A stretch of 64,000 nucleotides of DNA, from NCBI RefSeq assembly GCF_010548305.1, contig NZ_JAAGLV010000001.1:889473-953472 (forward strand), given 5' to 3'. Under the pieces are notes generated by a model, which was given only the letters and a program-made list of their open reading frames with translations, made no database searches and was not told the origin of the DNA. Below, piece after piece: positions 44,780 through 54,676 of this stretch. The position numbers and the translations under genes were made by a program. This DNA is from Streptomyces sp. SID13031 (lineage in GTDB: Bacteria; Actinomycetota; Actinomycetes; Propionibacteriales; Kribbellaceae). Positions within the stretch are counted from its first letter, which is position 1, and every line of letters starts with the position of its first letter.

Positions 44780-46260
44780 CGGCCACTGGCATCGGCGTCG
44801 ACGTCATGTTTGGCGTCGTACACCTTCTTGCCCTGCGCGTCGTACCCGCGGACCCGGACCTTCTTGATGTCGGAGTTCCCGCCGGTCAGACCCCAGATGA
44901 AGTAGCCGTTCGAGATCAGTGCCTTGACCGAACCGGTCTTCGGCAGGTCCACGATGATCTGCGCGACCCCGTCCGGGACCTGCCCCCACTCCATGCCGAT
45001 CCCGAACTTGCCGGTGGCCGGGACACCCGAGCGGCCGTAGTCGTAGGAGTCGACCTTGTCGTACATGTGGCACCAGGCGAGGACGTTGTCGCCGGGGGAG
45101 ACAAGCAACGCAGTGAAGTCGATGCCGGTCCCGGTCTTCAGGACCACCTTCCAGTCGGGCGTGATCTTCCCGGCATCGATCGTCCGCTGATCATCGGCCT
45201 TGCCGTTGGTGTCCTTGAAATAGGAGTCGTCCGGCTTCTTGCACCTGGTCCGGATCTGGTCGTCGCTCACCGGGCTGACCGGCGGCGTCGCCGCGAGCGG
45301 CTTGCCGGTCTCCGGGTCCTTGGTCAGCTCGACGTCGAGGATGATCGGCGGCTGGACCTTGATCTTCACGTCGGCCGGGATCGGGGTCGGCGTCGGACGT
45401 ACGGGCTTCTTGTACTTCCAGTCGTACACGCGTTTGCCGGCGGCGTCGTACGCCCGGACCCGCTGCACGGCCGGCTGCCAGTCCTCCGGGGACGCGTTAG
45501 GCGACGGCGGGTAAAAATCCCTCCAGGTGGGATATCCGAGCGTGAAGAAGCCTTCGGGACCGACCAGGGCCAGCCGCGGCGTGGGCTCGCCGATCAGGTT
45601 CACCAGCACCTGGGCGGCGCCGGTGACGGGGACCCGGACATGCGCCTGCACGGCCTGTGGCCGTTGGTCGTCCTGACCGTTGGGTACTTTGAAGCCCTCT
45701 GTCGTGCTGTAGCGGCCGTTGGTCTTCGGTCGCTCCGGGCCCTCCATCGTGCAGCTGGAGACGATCGACTTGTCCGGTGCGAGGAAGAGCGCCTGCAGGC
45801 GCGACCGGTCGCCGCTCTTGACGAGCACCGTCCAGCGGGCGTTGATCGTGCCGGCCTTGTCGAAGGTGTTGGAACCACGTTCCCGGTTGGACTCGACGTA
45901 CTCGTTGTCGTACTGCTTGCAACGCTTCAGCACCTCGGCGTCGGACAACGGACTCACCGGCGGCGGCGCTTGGGCCGTCGTACCGGACTCGTTGTCGACG
46001 ACGCGGCCGGTCTTGGCGTCGACCGTGATGGTCTGGTTCTCCGGCGTTCCGGCCAGGCCGTCGCTCTGGTTCAAGGTGGTCGACCAGGCGGTGATGCCGC
46101 CGACAACCGCGACCGTGGTGAGGACCGAGGTGGTGACGATCCCGATCCGGCGGCGGCGCACGGAGCGGCGGCCCTGCGCGACGATCTCCTCGACGGAGTG
46201 CTGCGGCGGGCGGTGGGTGTCGTCCGCGGCGGCTGCCAGCAGGTCTTCGATATCGGTCAT
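44776..46260 (-). CDS. Single-span membrane protein with two homologous extracellular modules, partner of ECF sigma factor
   Basis: Protein of 494 residues, not assigned to a named family. Residues 1-38 are cytoplasmic and basic at the end (RRSVRRRR), and one membrane helix spans ~39-59. Outside are two tandem related modules: ~100-281, starting PPVSPLSDAEVLKRCK and ending VRAYDAAGKRVYD, and ~327-482, starting PPVSPVSDDQIRTRCK and ending VRGYDAQGKKVYD. Each module has one Cys near its start (114, 340) and one in the middle (170, 397), probably a disulfide. No zinc anti-sigma HXXXCXXC motif is present. The ATGA overlap with the ECF sigma gene suggests it controls that factor, possibly as an envelope sensor. 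A truncated relative is fused to a sigma fragment at 17626-18558. Confidence 0.75.
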   Translation of the reverse strand: MTDIEDLLAAAADDTHRPPQHSVEEIVAQGRRSVRRRRIGIVTTSVLTTVAVVGGITAWSTTLNQSDGLAGTPENQTITVDAKTGRVVDNESGTTAQAPPPVSPLSDAEVLKRCKQYDNEYVESNRERGSNTFDKAGTINARWTVLVKSGDRSRLQALFLAPDKSIVSSCTMEGPERPKTNGRYSTTEGFKVPNGQDDQRPQAVQAHVRVPVTGAAQVLVNLIGEPTPRLALVGPEGFFTLGYPTWRDFYPPSPNASPEDWQPAVQRVRAYDAAGKRVYDWKYKKPVRPTPTPIPADVKIKVQPPIILDVELTKDPETGKPLAATPPVSPVSDDQIRTRCKKPDDSYFKDTNGKADDQRTIDAGKITPDWKVVLKTGTGIDFTALLVSPGDNVLAWCHMYDKVDSYDYGRSGVPATGKFGIGMEWGQVPDGVAQIIVDLPKTGSVKALISNGYFIWGLTGGNSDIKKVRVRGYDAQGKKVYDAKHDVDADASGR

Positions 46261-46754
46261 GATGCTGCCCTTTCGCCGAGAAGCGCGCGGAGTTGAACGA
46301 GCCCTTTGGAGGTCTGGCTCTTGACGGTGCCGGTGGTGATACCGAGCACTTGGGCCGTCTCCTCGATGCTGAGGTCGGCGTAGTGGCGCAGGACGACGCA
46401 GGCTCGTTGGCCGGGCGGGATGCCTTCCAGGGCAGCGATCACCAGGTGCCGGTCGTCGATCGTCATGGCCGGGTCGGGGCGGGGGAGCTCGTCGGGTTCG
46501 GCGGTCGAGTGCTCGCGGCGCCAAGGGCGTTTGGACTGGTCGAGCACGACCGAGACAACGGCCTTGTGGGCGTACGTGTTCAGGCCGTGCTGCCGGTTGA
46601 GCTTGTCCCAGCGCCGGTAGATCCGGACCAGCGCGTCCTGCGCGGCGTCCTCGGCCCGGTGCCAGTCACCGCACATCAGGTACGCCGTCCGCCGCAGCCG
46701 GCCGATGGCCGCAGCAGCGAACTCGGTGAAGTCCGCTTCGTCGCGTCTTCGCAT
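46257..46754 (-). CDS. ECF RNA polymerase sigma factor (SigE/SACE-like family)
   Basis: Extracytoplasmic-function sigma factor of 165 residues. Region 2 spans FTEFAAAAIGRLRRTAYLMC to EDAAQDALVRIYRRWD. Region 4 spans VIAALEGIPPGQRACVVLRH and YADLSIEETAQVLGITTGTV, including the HTH that binds the -35 element. Both regions are intact, unlike the fused copy at 18 kb. The ATG at 46754 has GAGGAG 7 nt upstream; GTG 46760 and longer starts are less likely. It is coupled to the membrane partner gene and lies on the strand opposite to yvcK and whiA. Confidence 0.88.
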   Translation of the reverse strand: MRRRDEADFTEFAAAAIGRLRRTAYLMCGDWHRAEDAAQDALVRIYRRWDKLNRQHGLNTYAHKAVVSVVLDQSKRPWRREHSTAEPDELPRPDPAMTIDDRHLVIAALEGIPPGQRACVVLRHYADLSIEETAQVLGITTGTVKSQTSKGLVQLRALLGERAAS

Positions 46755-46915
46755 CCCCACGCTCCTCTCGTCAGAGCAGTAACGAGGCCGGTACGACGAA
46801 AGGTTGCCGAGGCCGGTGACATGAAAGGTTGCGGAGATCCGTAACACCAGCCACTCCTGACAGTTGGACACCAGGTGAGGCGAGGGTCTTTGACAGCGGT
46901 GGGAGGATTCACTTC

Positions 46916-47899
46916 ATGGCGATGACAGCACAGGTGAAGTCCGAGTTGACCAGTATCCAGGTCACGAAACCCTGTTGCCGCAAGGCTGAGGTGTCCTCCG
47001 TGCTGCGGTTCGCGGGCGGTCTGCACATCGTGTCCGGCCGGATCGTGGTGGAGGCGGAGCTCGACAGCGGGGCCGCCGCCCGGCGGTTGCGCAAGGACAT
47101 CGCCGAGATCTTCGGGCACCCGTCGGACGTCGTGGTGATCTCACCGTCGGGGATCCGCAAGCAGACGAAGTACGTCGTCCGCGTGGTCCGTGACGGCGAC
47201 GCGCTGGCACGGCAGACAGGCCTGGTGGACAACCGTGGCCGCCCGGTCCGGGGTCTCCCCCCTGCGGTGGTCTCCGGGGCGTCCTGTGACGCCGTGGCGG
47301 CCTGGCGAGGTGCCTTCCTCGCGCACGGCTCGCTGACCGAGCCCGGCCGGTCCTCCTCGCTCGAGGTGACCTGCCCCGGCCCGGAGGCCGCGTTGGCGCT
47401 GGTCGGTGCCGCTCGACGGCTCGGAATCGGTTCGAAGGCGCGTGAGGTCCGCAACGTCGACCGCGTGGTGATCCGCGACGGTGACGCGATCGGCGCCCTG
47501 CTGACCCGGCTCGGCGCGCACGAGTCGGTGCTGGCCTGGGAGGAGCGGCGGATGCGGCGCGAGGTCCGCGCCACCGCGAACCGGCTGGCCAACTTCGACG
47601 ACGCGAACCTGCGGCGTTCCGCGCGAGCGGCCGTCGCGGCCGGCGCACGCGTCGATCGGGCGCTGGAGATCCTCGGCGACGACGTACCGGACCACCTGCA
47701 GGTGGCGGGCAAGCTGCGGCTGGAGCACAAGCAGGCAAGCCTGGAGGAGCTCGGCCAGCTGCACGAGCCGGCCCTCACCAAGGACGCGGTCGCCGGCCGG
47801 ATCCGCCGCCTCCTGGCCATGGCCGACAAGCGCGCCTCCGACCTCGGCATCCCCAACACCGAGGCCAATCTGACGCCCGACATGCTCGACCCGGCGTGA
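46916..47899 (+). CDS. whiA: DNA-binding protein WhiA
   Basis: Regulator of cell division and, in streptomycetes, sporulation septation. 327 residues: an N-terminal LAGLIDADG-like domain ([20 protein letters not shown], then [14 protein letters not shown]) and a C-terminal HTH ([20 protein letters not shown]). The ATG at 46916 gives the family start [12 protein letters not shown] and has GGGAGGA upstream, so the open frame before it was ignored. It is usually the fourth gene after uvrC-rapZ-yvcK and precedes gap; here it is detached from yvcK by 2.1 kb. Confidence 0.95.
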   Translation: MAMTAQVKSELTSIQVTKPCCRKAEVSSVLRFAGGLHIVSGRIVVEAELDSGAAARRLRKDIAEIFGHPSDVVVISPSGIRKQTKYVVRVVRDGDALARQTGLVDNRGRPVRGLPPAVVSGASCDAVAAWRGAFLAHGSLTEPGRSSSLEVTCPGPEAALALVGAARRLGIGSKAREVRNVDRVVIRDGDAIGALLTRLGAHESVLAWEERRMRREVRATANRLANFDDANLRRSARAAVAAGARVDRALEILGDDVPDHLQVAGKLRLEHKQASLEELGQLHEPALTKDAVAGRIRRLLAMADKRASDLGIPNTEANLTPDMLDPA

Positions 47900-47997
47900 T
47901 CGTTTCCTGACCGTGTTCTGACCCGGGTTGACCGGGAGATCTGCGCTGCTTGGATTGCCGTACGGGGAACTTCCATCCGACGACAAGCTGAGGACAG

Positions 47998-48405
47998 ATG
48001 GGCACCCAGGGAGAAGAAGCGGCGGCACGGGCCGAGCTGGAACGAGTCCGGACCGAGAACGCGATCAAGGCGATGCAGCGCGAAGAGGAGATGCGCAGAC
48101 TCCGCGACCAGCAGCAGAACAAGATGGTCGCGACCGACCCGCAGGCATCCGGCCAGGGCTGGCCGGACAACGAGGTCAGAACGGCGCCAGGACGACTGGA
48201 TTCAGTGGCCGGTGTGCTCGGTGTCGGTAAGGCTGGGGATGCTGCTTTCGCCAAGCGGCTGCTCGAGTCCGGACAGGCGCCGGCGGGTAGCGGCAAGGCT
48301 GCGTCAGGCGCGCAGGCCGGCGCTGATGCACCGGGCAATGGGGCCAAGGCGCGGATCGCCGGCGCCTTCAAAGTCCAGGGCGCGACGCCTGCTGTGGAGC
48401 GCTGA
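47998..48405 (+). CDS. Hypothetical protein, coiled-coil N terminus and low-complexity C terminus
   Basis: Protein of 135 residues without recognised family. Residues ~5-45 are a charged coiled coil (AELERVRTENAIKAMQREEE, then MRRLRDQQQNK). The rest is Gly/Ala-rich (GSGKAASGAQAGADAPGNGA). GAGGAC lies before the ATG. It lies between whiA and gap and ends before a strong terminator. It could be a real small protein or an open frame kept by chance; regular codon bias at third positions favours coding. Confidence 0.5.
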   Translation: MGTQGEEAAARAELERVRTENAIKAMQREEEMRRLRDQQQNKMVATDPQASGQGWPDNEVRTAPGRLDSVAGVLGVGKAGDAAFAKRLLESGQAPAGSGKAASGAQAGADAPGNGAKARIAGAFKVQGATPAVER

Positions 48406-48436
48406 ACGACCGCTCCGAACCGAACCGACCGAGCTG

Positions 48437-48464
48437 CGGACCCCGGGTGAACTCCCGGGGTCCG
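48437..48464 (+). terminator. Terminator before gap
   Basis: Perfect 11-bp inverted repeat (48437-48447 with 48454-48464) around TGAACT. It separates the whiA region from the gap operon, whose leader then runs from about 48555. Confidence 0.78.
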
Positions 48465-48558
48465 TGGCATGTCCGGGTGGTCTGATCCAGTGGCTACTGG
48501 CGAGTCACGGTGGTCTGATGTGGACGGTACCAGTGGGCCGAGTGGGCTATTGGGCTAG

Positions 48559-49617
<1,059 letters not shown>

Positions 49618-49633
49618 CGTTCTTTTTCCACAG

Positions 49634-49692
49634 CTTGCGTCCGAAGGTGACCCTGGTGTCCTCCTTCGGGCGCAAGCCTGTTTCGAGACAGG
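49634..49692 (+). promoter_or_regulatory. Two tandem hairpins in the gap-pgk intergenic region
   Basis: The first stem, 49634-49647 with 49663-49676, is 14 bp with one G-U pair and a 15-nt loop. The second, CCTGT/ACAGG (49677-49692), follows at once and ends 10 nt before the pgk start. There is no T-run. They may stabilise the gap mRNA 3' end after processing or partly attenuate transcription, allowing more GAPDH than Pgk. Confidence 0.55.
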
Positions 49693-49702
49693 ACCCTGAA
49701 CT

Positions 49703-50905
49703 GTGAAGACGATCGAAGATCTCGGGGACGTAGCCGGCCTTCGGGTGCTGGTGCGCTCCGACCTGAACGTGCCGATCAAGGGTGACCAGATCGGCGACGA
49801 CGGCCGCATCCGGGCCAGCGTGCCGACCCTGCTGAAGCTGGCCAAGGCCGGCGCCAAGGTGATCGTGACCGCCCACCTCGGCCGGCCCAAGGGCAAGCCG
49901 AACCCCGAGTTCACGCTGGCGCCGGTCGCCAAGCGGCTCGGTGAGCTGCTGCAGCCCGAGGGCGTCAAGGTGCACTTCGCCACCGACGTCACCGGCGAGA
50001 GCGCGCAGGCGGCCGTCCAGGAGCTCGACGAGGGCGAAGTACTGCTGCTCGAGAACGTCCGGTACGACCCGCGCGAGGAGAGCAAGGACGAGGCGGAGCG
50101 CGGCGCGCTGGCCGAGGAGCTCGCCGGGCTGGCCGACGTGTTCGTCAGCGACGGCTTCGGTGTCGTGCACCGCAAGCAGGCCAGCGTGTACGACGTGGCC
50201 GGCAAGCTCCCGCACGTGGCCGGTGGCCTGGTGCTCGCCGAGGTCGAGGTACTGAAGAAGCTGACCGAGGAGCCGGCCCGCCCGTACGTCGTAGTACTGG
50301 GCGGCGCGAAGGTCTCGGACAAGCTCGCCGTGATCGACAACCTGCTGGCCAAGGCCGACAAGCTGCTGATCGGCGGTGGCATGGTCTTCACGTTCCTGAA
50401 GGCGCAGGGCCACGAGGTCGGCAAGAGCCTGCTCGAGGAAGACCAGCTGGACGCGGTCAGGGGCTACCTGGAGACCGCGAAGGCCAAGGGCGTCGAGATC
50501 GTGCTGCCGACCGACATCGTGGTCGCGCCCGAGTTCAAGGCCGACAGCCCGGCCACGGTCGTCGCCGCGGACGCGATCCCGGCCGACCAACTCGGGCTCG
50601 ACATCGGACCGGACTCTGCCAAGGCGTTCGCCGCTGAGGTCGCCGCGGCCAAGACGGTGTTCTGGAACGGCCCGATGGGTGTCTTCGAGATGGAGGCGTT
50701 CGCCGGTGGAACCAAGGCTGTCGCGCAGGCGTTGACCGAGGTGGATGGGCTGAGTGTGGTCGGTGGCGGTGACTCGGCGGCCGCGGTACGGCAGCTGGGT
50801 TTCGCCGACGACCAGTTCGGTCACATCTCGACCGGTGGCGGCGCGTCGCTGGAATACCTGGAGGGCAAGGAGCTCCCGGGTCTCGCTGTTCTGGAAGAGG
50901 AGTAA
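49703..50905 (+). CDS. pgk: Phosphoglycerate kinase
   Basis: Transfers the acyl phosphate of 1,3-bisphosphoglycerate to ADP. 400 residues. The N-domain motif is [25 protein letters not shown] follows, [16 protein letters not shown] and the nucleotide-binding [17 protein letters not shown] are in the C domain, and GGGDSAAAV completes the site. GTG start with AGGA upstream. It lies six bases before tpiA. Confidence 0.97.
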   Translation: MKTIEDLGDVAGLRVLVRSDLNVPIKGDQIGDDGRIRASVPTLLKLAKAGAKVIVTAHLGRPKGKPNPEFTLAPVAKRLGELLQPEGVKVHFATDVTGESAQAAVQELDEGEVLLLENVRYDPREESKDEAERGALAEELAGLADVFVSDGFGVVHRKQASVYDVAGKLPHVAGGLVLAEVEVLKKLTEEPARPYVVVLGGAKVSDKLAVIDNLLAKADKLLIGGGMVFTFLKAQGHEVGKSLLEEDQLDAVRGYLETAKAKGVEIVLPTDIVVAPEFKADSPATVVAADAIPADQLGLDIGPDSAKAFAAEVAAAKTVFWNGPMGVFEMEAFAGGTKAVAQALTEVDGLSVVGGGDSAAAVRQLGFADDQFGHISTGGGASLEYLEGKELPGLAVLEEE

Positions 50906-50911
50906 CAAGGA

Positions 50912-51727
50912 ATGGCTGGCTCTGAGGTTTCGGCCGCCCGTACGCCGTTGATGGCGGGCAACTGGAAGATGAACGTCAACCACGTCGAGGCCGTGCACCT
51001 GCTGCAGAAGCTGAGCTGGACGCTGCAGGACAAGAAGCACGACTTCGAGCGGGTCGAGGTGGCGGTACTACCGCCGTTCACCGACATCCGCAGCGTCCAG
51101 ACGCTCGTCGACGGCGACCGGATGAAGATCGTCTACGGCGCGCAGGACATCTCCGTGAACGACGATGGCGCGTACACGGGCGAAATCTCGGCGGCGATGC
51201 TGACGAAGCTCGGCTGCAGCTACGTGCTGGCCGGCCACTCCGAGCGCCGGCAGTACCACGGCGAGGACGACGCGACCGTGAACGCCAAGGCCACCAAGGC
51301 GCTCGCGGCCGGGATCACCCCGATCGTCTGCGTCGGCGAGGGGCTCGAGATCCGCAAGGCCGAGGGGCACGTCGAGCACTGCCTCGGCCAGATCGAGGGC
51401 GCGATCGCCGGGCTGAAGCCGGACGACGTCCGCAAGATCGTGATCGCCTACGAACCGGTCTGGGCGATCGGTACCGGCGAGGTCGCCACCCCCGAGGACG
51501 CGCAGGAGGTCTGTGCGGCGATCCGGGGCCGGCTGGAGGAGATTTCACCGGCAGTGGCCGACTCGGTACGGATTCTTTATGGGGGGTCGGTGAAGATGGC
51601 CAGTGCAGGTGGCATCATGGCCCAGCCGGATGTCGACGGCTGCCTGGTGGGCGGAGCTAGCCTCAAGGTGGACGAGTTCGCCGGTATCTGCCGTTACCTG
51701 GACCTTCAGTTAGGCTACTCCTCGTGA
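50912..51727 (+). CDS. tpiA: Triose-phosphate isomerase
   Basis: Interconverts dihydroxyacetone phosphate and glyceraldehyde 3-phosphate; it also links the glycerol genes at the left edge to glycolysis. 271 residues. The substrate Lys is in MAGNWKMN, the catalytic His in VLAGHSERR and the catalytic Glu in [11 protein letters not shown]; the phosphate loops ILYGGSVK and CLVGGASL are present. The stop overlaps the secG start (GTGA). Confidence 0.97.
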   Translation: MAGSEVSAARTPLMAGNWKMNVNHVEAVHLLQKLSWTLQDKKHDFERVEVAVLPPFTDIRSVQTLVDGDRMKIVYGAQDISVNDDGAYTGEISAAMLTKLGCSYVLAGHSERRQYHGEDDATVNAKATKALAAGITPIVCVGEGLEIRKAEGHVEHCLGQIEGAIAGLKPDDVRKIVIAYEPVWAIGTGEVATPEDAQEVCAAIRGRLEEISPAVADSVRILYGGSVKMASAGGIMAQPDVDGCLVGGASLKVDEFAGICRYLDLQLGYSS

Positions 51728-51957
51728 TTCTCGCTTTCTCGATCGTCGTCATCATCTGCAGCCTGATCCTCACGGCGCTCGTGCTGCTGCACAAAGGCCG
51801 CGGTGGCGGCCTTTCCGACCTGTTCGGAGGCGGTGTCTCGTCCAGCCTGGGCGGGTCATCGGTAGCCGAGCGGAACCTGGACCGCATCACGATCGGCATC
51901 GGCCTGATCTGGTTCGCGGCCATCGTCGGGCTCGGCCTGCTGTACAAGCTCGGCTGA
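51724..51957 (+). CDS. secG: Preprotein translocase subunit SecG
   Basis: Small accessory subunit of the SecYEG channel, 77 residues. Two membrane helices ([19 protein letters not shown] and [18 protein letters not shown]) flank the conserved loop [20 protein letters not shown] start overlapping tpiA; conserved position after tpiA in actinobacteria. Confidence 0.94.
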   Translation: MILAFSIVVIICSLILTALVLLHKGRGGGLSDLFGGGVSSSLGGSSVAERNLDRITIGIGLIWFAAIVGLGLLYKLG

Positions 51958-51972
51958 GAGGGAGTAGATCCC

Positions 51973-52332
51973 GTGGCTGGTGGTGGCAGTGCTATTCGTG
52001 GCAGCCGGGTAGGTGCCGGACCGATGGGTGAGGCGGAGCGCGGCGACACCGCGCCCCGCCAGCGGGTCGTCTTCTTCTGTGCCAACGGGCACGAGACCGC
52101 GACGGTGTTCGCGGTGGAGGCGGCCGTCCCGGCGGCCTGGGACTGTCCGAGGTGCGGTCTGCCGACCAGCACCGACGTCAACAACCCGCCGCCCCCCACC
52201 AAGATCGAGCCGTACAAGACGCACCTCGCGTACGTGAAGGAGCGCCGCAGCGAGCAAGAGGCCGCGGAGATCCTCGACGAGGCCCTGCAGAAGCTCCGCG
52301 CCCGCCGCGCCCGCGGCGAGATCATCTTCTGA
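51973..52332 (+). CDS. rbpA: RNA polymerase-binding protein RbpA
   Basis: Actinobacterial transcription activator that binds the principal sigma factor and stabilises the open complex. 119 residues. The zinc-ribbon-like core has FFCANGHE and CPRCG (Cys/His set), and the C-terminal sigma-interaction helix is KTHLAYVKERRSEQEAAEIL. The N-terminal tail contains IRGSRVGAGPMGE, the basic linker typical of the family. GTG start preceded by GAGAGGGAG. Confidence 0.95.
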   Translation: MAGGGSAIRGSRVGAGPMGEAERGDTAPRQRVVFFCANGHETATVFAVEAAVPAAWDCPRCGLPTSTDVNNPPPPTKIEPYKTHLAYVKERRSEQEAAEILDEALQKLRARRARGEIIF

Positions 52333-52346
52333 CTCTGGTACCCCAG

Positions 52347-52380
52347 CAGCGCCCGGTTGTCGAAGACAGCCCGGGCGCTG
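52347..52380 (+). terminator. Terminator after rbpA
   Basis: 10-bp stem (52347-52356 with 52371-52380) with an inner TGTC/GACA pair. It starts 14 nt after the rbpA stop and probably ends the gap operon. Confidence 0.75.
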
Positions 52381-52416
52381 CCTCGGTTCTCCCACAAGAT
52401 CTGAAAAACTGACCTG

Positions 52417-53256
52417 TCAGGCGGATTCTCCGGCTGACGTGTGCTGGGCGAACAAGTTGTTGAGTTCGGCCTGGGGGATCTGGTGGGTGGCGAAGGTCAT
52501 CGTGCCGGTGGTCTGGAGTTCCTGGGCGGCTGCGCGGATGAAGCCGAGGGCTGCTCTGGCGATGCTGCCGCCGAGGCTGATTCGGGTGACGCCGGCGGCC
52601 AGGAGGTCGTGGGTGGTGAGGGTGCTGGCGCCCAGGCCGATCACGACGTTGAGGGGGCCGCTGATCTCCTTGACCAGGGTGGCGATCGTGTCGAGGTCGT
52701 TGACGCCGGGGATGTAGAGGCAGTCGGCGCCGGCTTCGCGGTAGAGGTTGGCGCGGCGGATCGAGTCCGCGAGGCTGGTTGGCGTCTTGAGTAGCTGGCC
52801 GTCGGTACGGGCGGTCAGGACGAAGTCGGGGCCGGCTGCTGCGCGGGCCGCGGCGATGCGCTCGACGGACAGCGACTCGGCGTACAGGGTCCGTCCGTCG
52901 TAGTCCTCGATGTTGCCGCCGGCCAGGCCTGCTTCGCGCGCGAGGGTGATCGTCTCGGCGACCCGCTCGGGGCTTGCGCCGTACCCGTCCTCGAGATCGC
53001 CGTTCACCAGTACGCCGGAAGCCTCGGTGAGCTGCTGGATGCGCTCGAACATCTGCTCGCGGGAGACCGACGGCGCCCCATCGGGCAGTGTGTGGTCGCC
53101 CTTGGCGAGCGAGAAGGCGATCCCGGCGCTGGTGGTCGCGATCGCGGCGAAGCCGGCCTCGGCCAGCAGGACCGCGCTGCCCGCGTCCCAGGCGTTCGGC
53201 ATCACGAATCCGGTGGTCGCGCTGTGCAGCTCTCGGAAGGTCGTCATAGCGGCCAT
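52417..53256 (-). CDS. Isocitrate lyase/PEP mutase superfamily protein
   Basis: TIM-barrel enzyme of 279 residues in the ICL/PEPM superfamily, which breaks or forms C-C or P-C bonds of oxaloacetate-like substrates. The N terminus reads FVMPNAWDAGSAVLLAEAGF, the metal-binding segment is VNGDLEDGYGASPERV and GGNIEDYDG follows; LTARTDGQL and YIPGVNDLDTI continue the barrel. The catalytic KKCGH motif of isocitrate lyase is absent, so it is a short-form lyase or mutase of unknown substrate. ATG 53256 or 53247 may be the start; neither has a clear ribosome-binding site. Confidence 0.85.
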   Translation of the reverse strand: MAAMTTFRELHSATTGFVMPNAWDAGSAVLLAEAGFAAIATTSAGIAFSLAKGDHTLPDGAPSVSREQMFERIQQLTEASGVLVNGDLEDGYGASPERVAETITLAREAGLAGGNIEDYDGRTLYAESLSVERIAAARAAAGPDFVLTARTDGQLLKTPTSLADSIRRANLYREAGADCLYIPGVNDLDTIATLVKEISGPLNVVIGLGASTLTTHDLLAAGVTRISLGGSIARAALGFIRAAAQELQTTGTMTFATHQIPQAELNNLFAQHTSAGESA

Positions 53257-53377
53257 CGTGCCACCCGGACCGTTCGGCGGCCGTCGAACAGTCCCCCGGT
53301 GAGAGGCGGGTGAGATGGCCCTGAAACGGCCCGCGGGCGACGATCAGCGGGTGAAGAAGCTAAGCGGGGGAAAGCAC

Positions 53378-53917
53378 ATGATCAAAGTTTTCGCGACCAC
53401 GACGTTGCTGGCGTTCGCGCTGGCCGGCTGCACGGCGGCCCACACCGAGGTGACGACCCAGGCCACACCGACCGATCAACCGACGAACCAACCGACGAAT
53501 GAGGCGAGCAAGCACGCGGGGGAGCAGGGCGGCGGTAAGTTCCCGGACCCCTGCAAGCTGATCACCAAGGAGGACGCCGCGAAGACCCTCGGCGAGCCGA
53601 CGGAGGAGGGCGTGTTCGACTCCTTCGGCGCCGAGCCCGACAAGGGCGGCCACTGCGAGTTCGACGCGACGGCCGGCAACGGCAACAACGTGATGATCAC
53701 CGTCGGTCCCGAGGAGTTGATCCGGCCGTCGATCGGCGAAGGCGGCGAGCCGGTGGCGGAGCTCGGCGACGAGGCGAGGGCGGCCAACGGCATCCTCTTC
53801 TTCCGCAAGGGTGACGTCGAGTTCCTGATCACCGAGGTGAAGAACCGCCACGACGGCTCACTGCTGCCCGGCACCCTCTTCGTCCCACTCGCCAAGATCG
53901 CCCTAGGAAACTTGTGA
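53378..53917 (+). CDS. Small lipoprotein (DUF3558-like)
   Basis: Predicted lipoprotein of 179 residues. The signal peptide MIKVFATTTLLAFALAGC ends in the lipobox LAGC. A Thr/Gln/Pro-rich linker (TTQATPTDQPTNQPT) leads to a domain starting DPCKLITKEDAAKTLGEPTE, a pattern seen in actinobacterial DUF3558 lipoproteins of unknown function. GTG 53351 is an alternative start that would add VKKLSGGKH. Its last 15 bp overlap the 3' end of pgl tail to tail. Confidence 0.8.
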   Translation: MIKVFATTTLLAFALAGCTAAHTEVTTQATPTDQPTNQPTNEASKHAGEQGGGKFPDPCKLITKEDAAKTLGEPTEEGVFDSFGAEPDKGGHCEFDATAGNGNNVMITVGPEELIRPSIGEGGEPVAELGDEARAANGILFFRKGDVEFLITEVKNRHDGSLLPGTLFVPLAKIALGNL

Positions 53918-54676
53918 GGCAGCAGCTTCGTCGATGATCCAGAGGGTCCGGTCCAGGCCCTTCGGGATCGCGGCCGGGAGGTCGCTGGTGCCGGACAGGG
54001 CATCGGCGACCGCCTCCGCCTTGTCCTCGCCGGATACGACGAACCAGGTCTCCCGCGAGTTCGCCAGCGCCGGGAAGGTCAGCGACACCCGGGTCGGCGG
54101 CGGCTTGGGGGAGTCGAAGACCGCCACCGTCGAGGTCTCCACGACAACCCGCGCCGGGTTCTCGGGGAACAGCGACGCCACGTGCCCATCCGGCCCGACA
54201 CCCAGCATCAGTACGTCGAACGCCGGTACGCCGTCGCCGTCGTCCGGTCCGGCCGTCGCCGCCAGGGTCACGGCGTACGCCTCAGCGGCCGCCTCGGCGC
54301 CCTGGCCGGTGTCGGCGGGCATCGAGTGCACCAATGCCGGATCGACGTCAACGTGGGACAGCAACGCGTCCCACGCTTGGGTGTCGTTGCGCTCCGGATC
54401 GCCCTCGGGCAGGAAACGCTCGTCACCCCACCAGAACTCGACCCGGCGCCAGTCGATCGCACTCCGGGCCGGGGACTCCGCCACGGCCCGGTAGATGACC
54501 GCAGCGACGCGGCCGCCGGTCAGTACGACCTGCGCGACCCCGCCGTTGCTCTGGACGTCGATCAGCTTGGTGATGAGCCTGGCCGCGACGGCGTGGGCCA
54601 GGCCCTCGGCGTCGCGGTTGATCAGGATCGACCGGGGCGGTGGGGTGGGAATTGTATTCAACGCAGTCTCACTCAT
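53903..54676 (-). CDS. pgl: 6-phosphogluconolactonase
   Basis: Hydrolyses 6-phosphogluconolactone in the oxidative pentose phosphate pathway. 257 residues, DevB type. The N-terminal VVLTGGRVAAVIYRAVA is a variant of the usual GG-(S/T) phosphate loop. FWWGDERFLPEGDPERND carries the catalytic region and VLMLGVGPDGHVASLFP the His site. It starts in the ATGA overlap with opcA, so the long open frame upstream is inside opcA. It is the last gene of the operon. Confidence 0.93.
   Translation of the reverse strand: MSETALNTIPTPPPRSILINRDAEGLAHAVAARLITKLIDVQSNGGVAQVVLTGGRVAAVIYRAVAESPARSAIDWRRVEFWWGDERFLPEGDPERNDTQAWDALLSHVDVDPALVHSMPADTGQGAEAAAEAYAVTLAATAGPDDGDGVPAFDVLMLGVGPDGHVASLFPENPARVVVETSTVAVFDSPKPPPTRVSLTFPALANSRETWFVVSGEDKAEAVADALSGTSDLPAAIPKGLDRTLWIIDEAAASQVS

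Noticed and set aside
52417..53256. Isocitrate lyase (aceA)
   Set aside because: Too short and lacks the KKCGH active-site motif; only superfamily assignment is supported.
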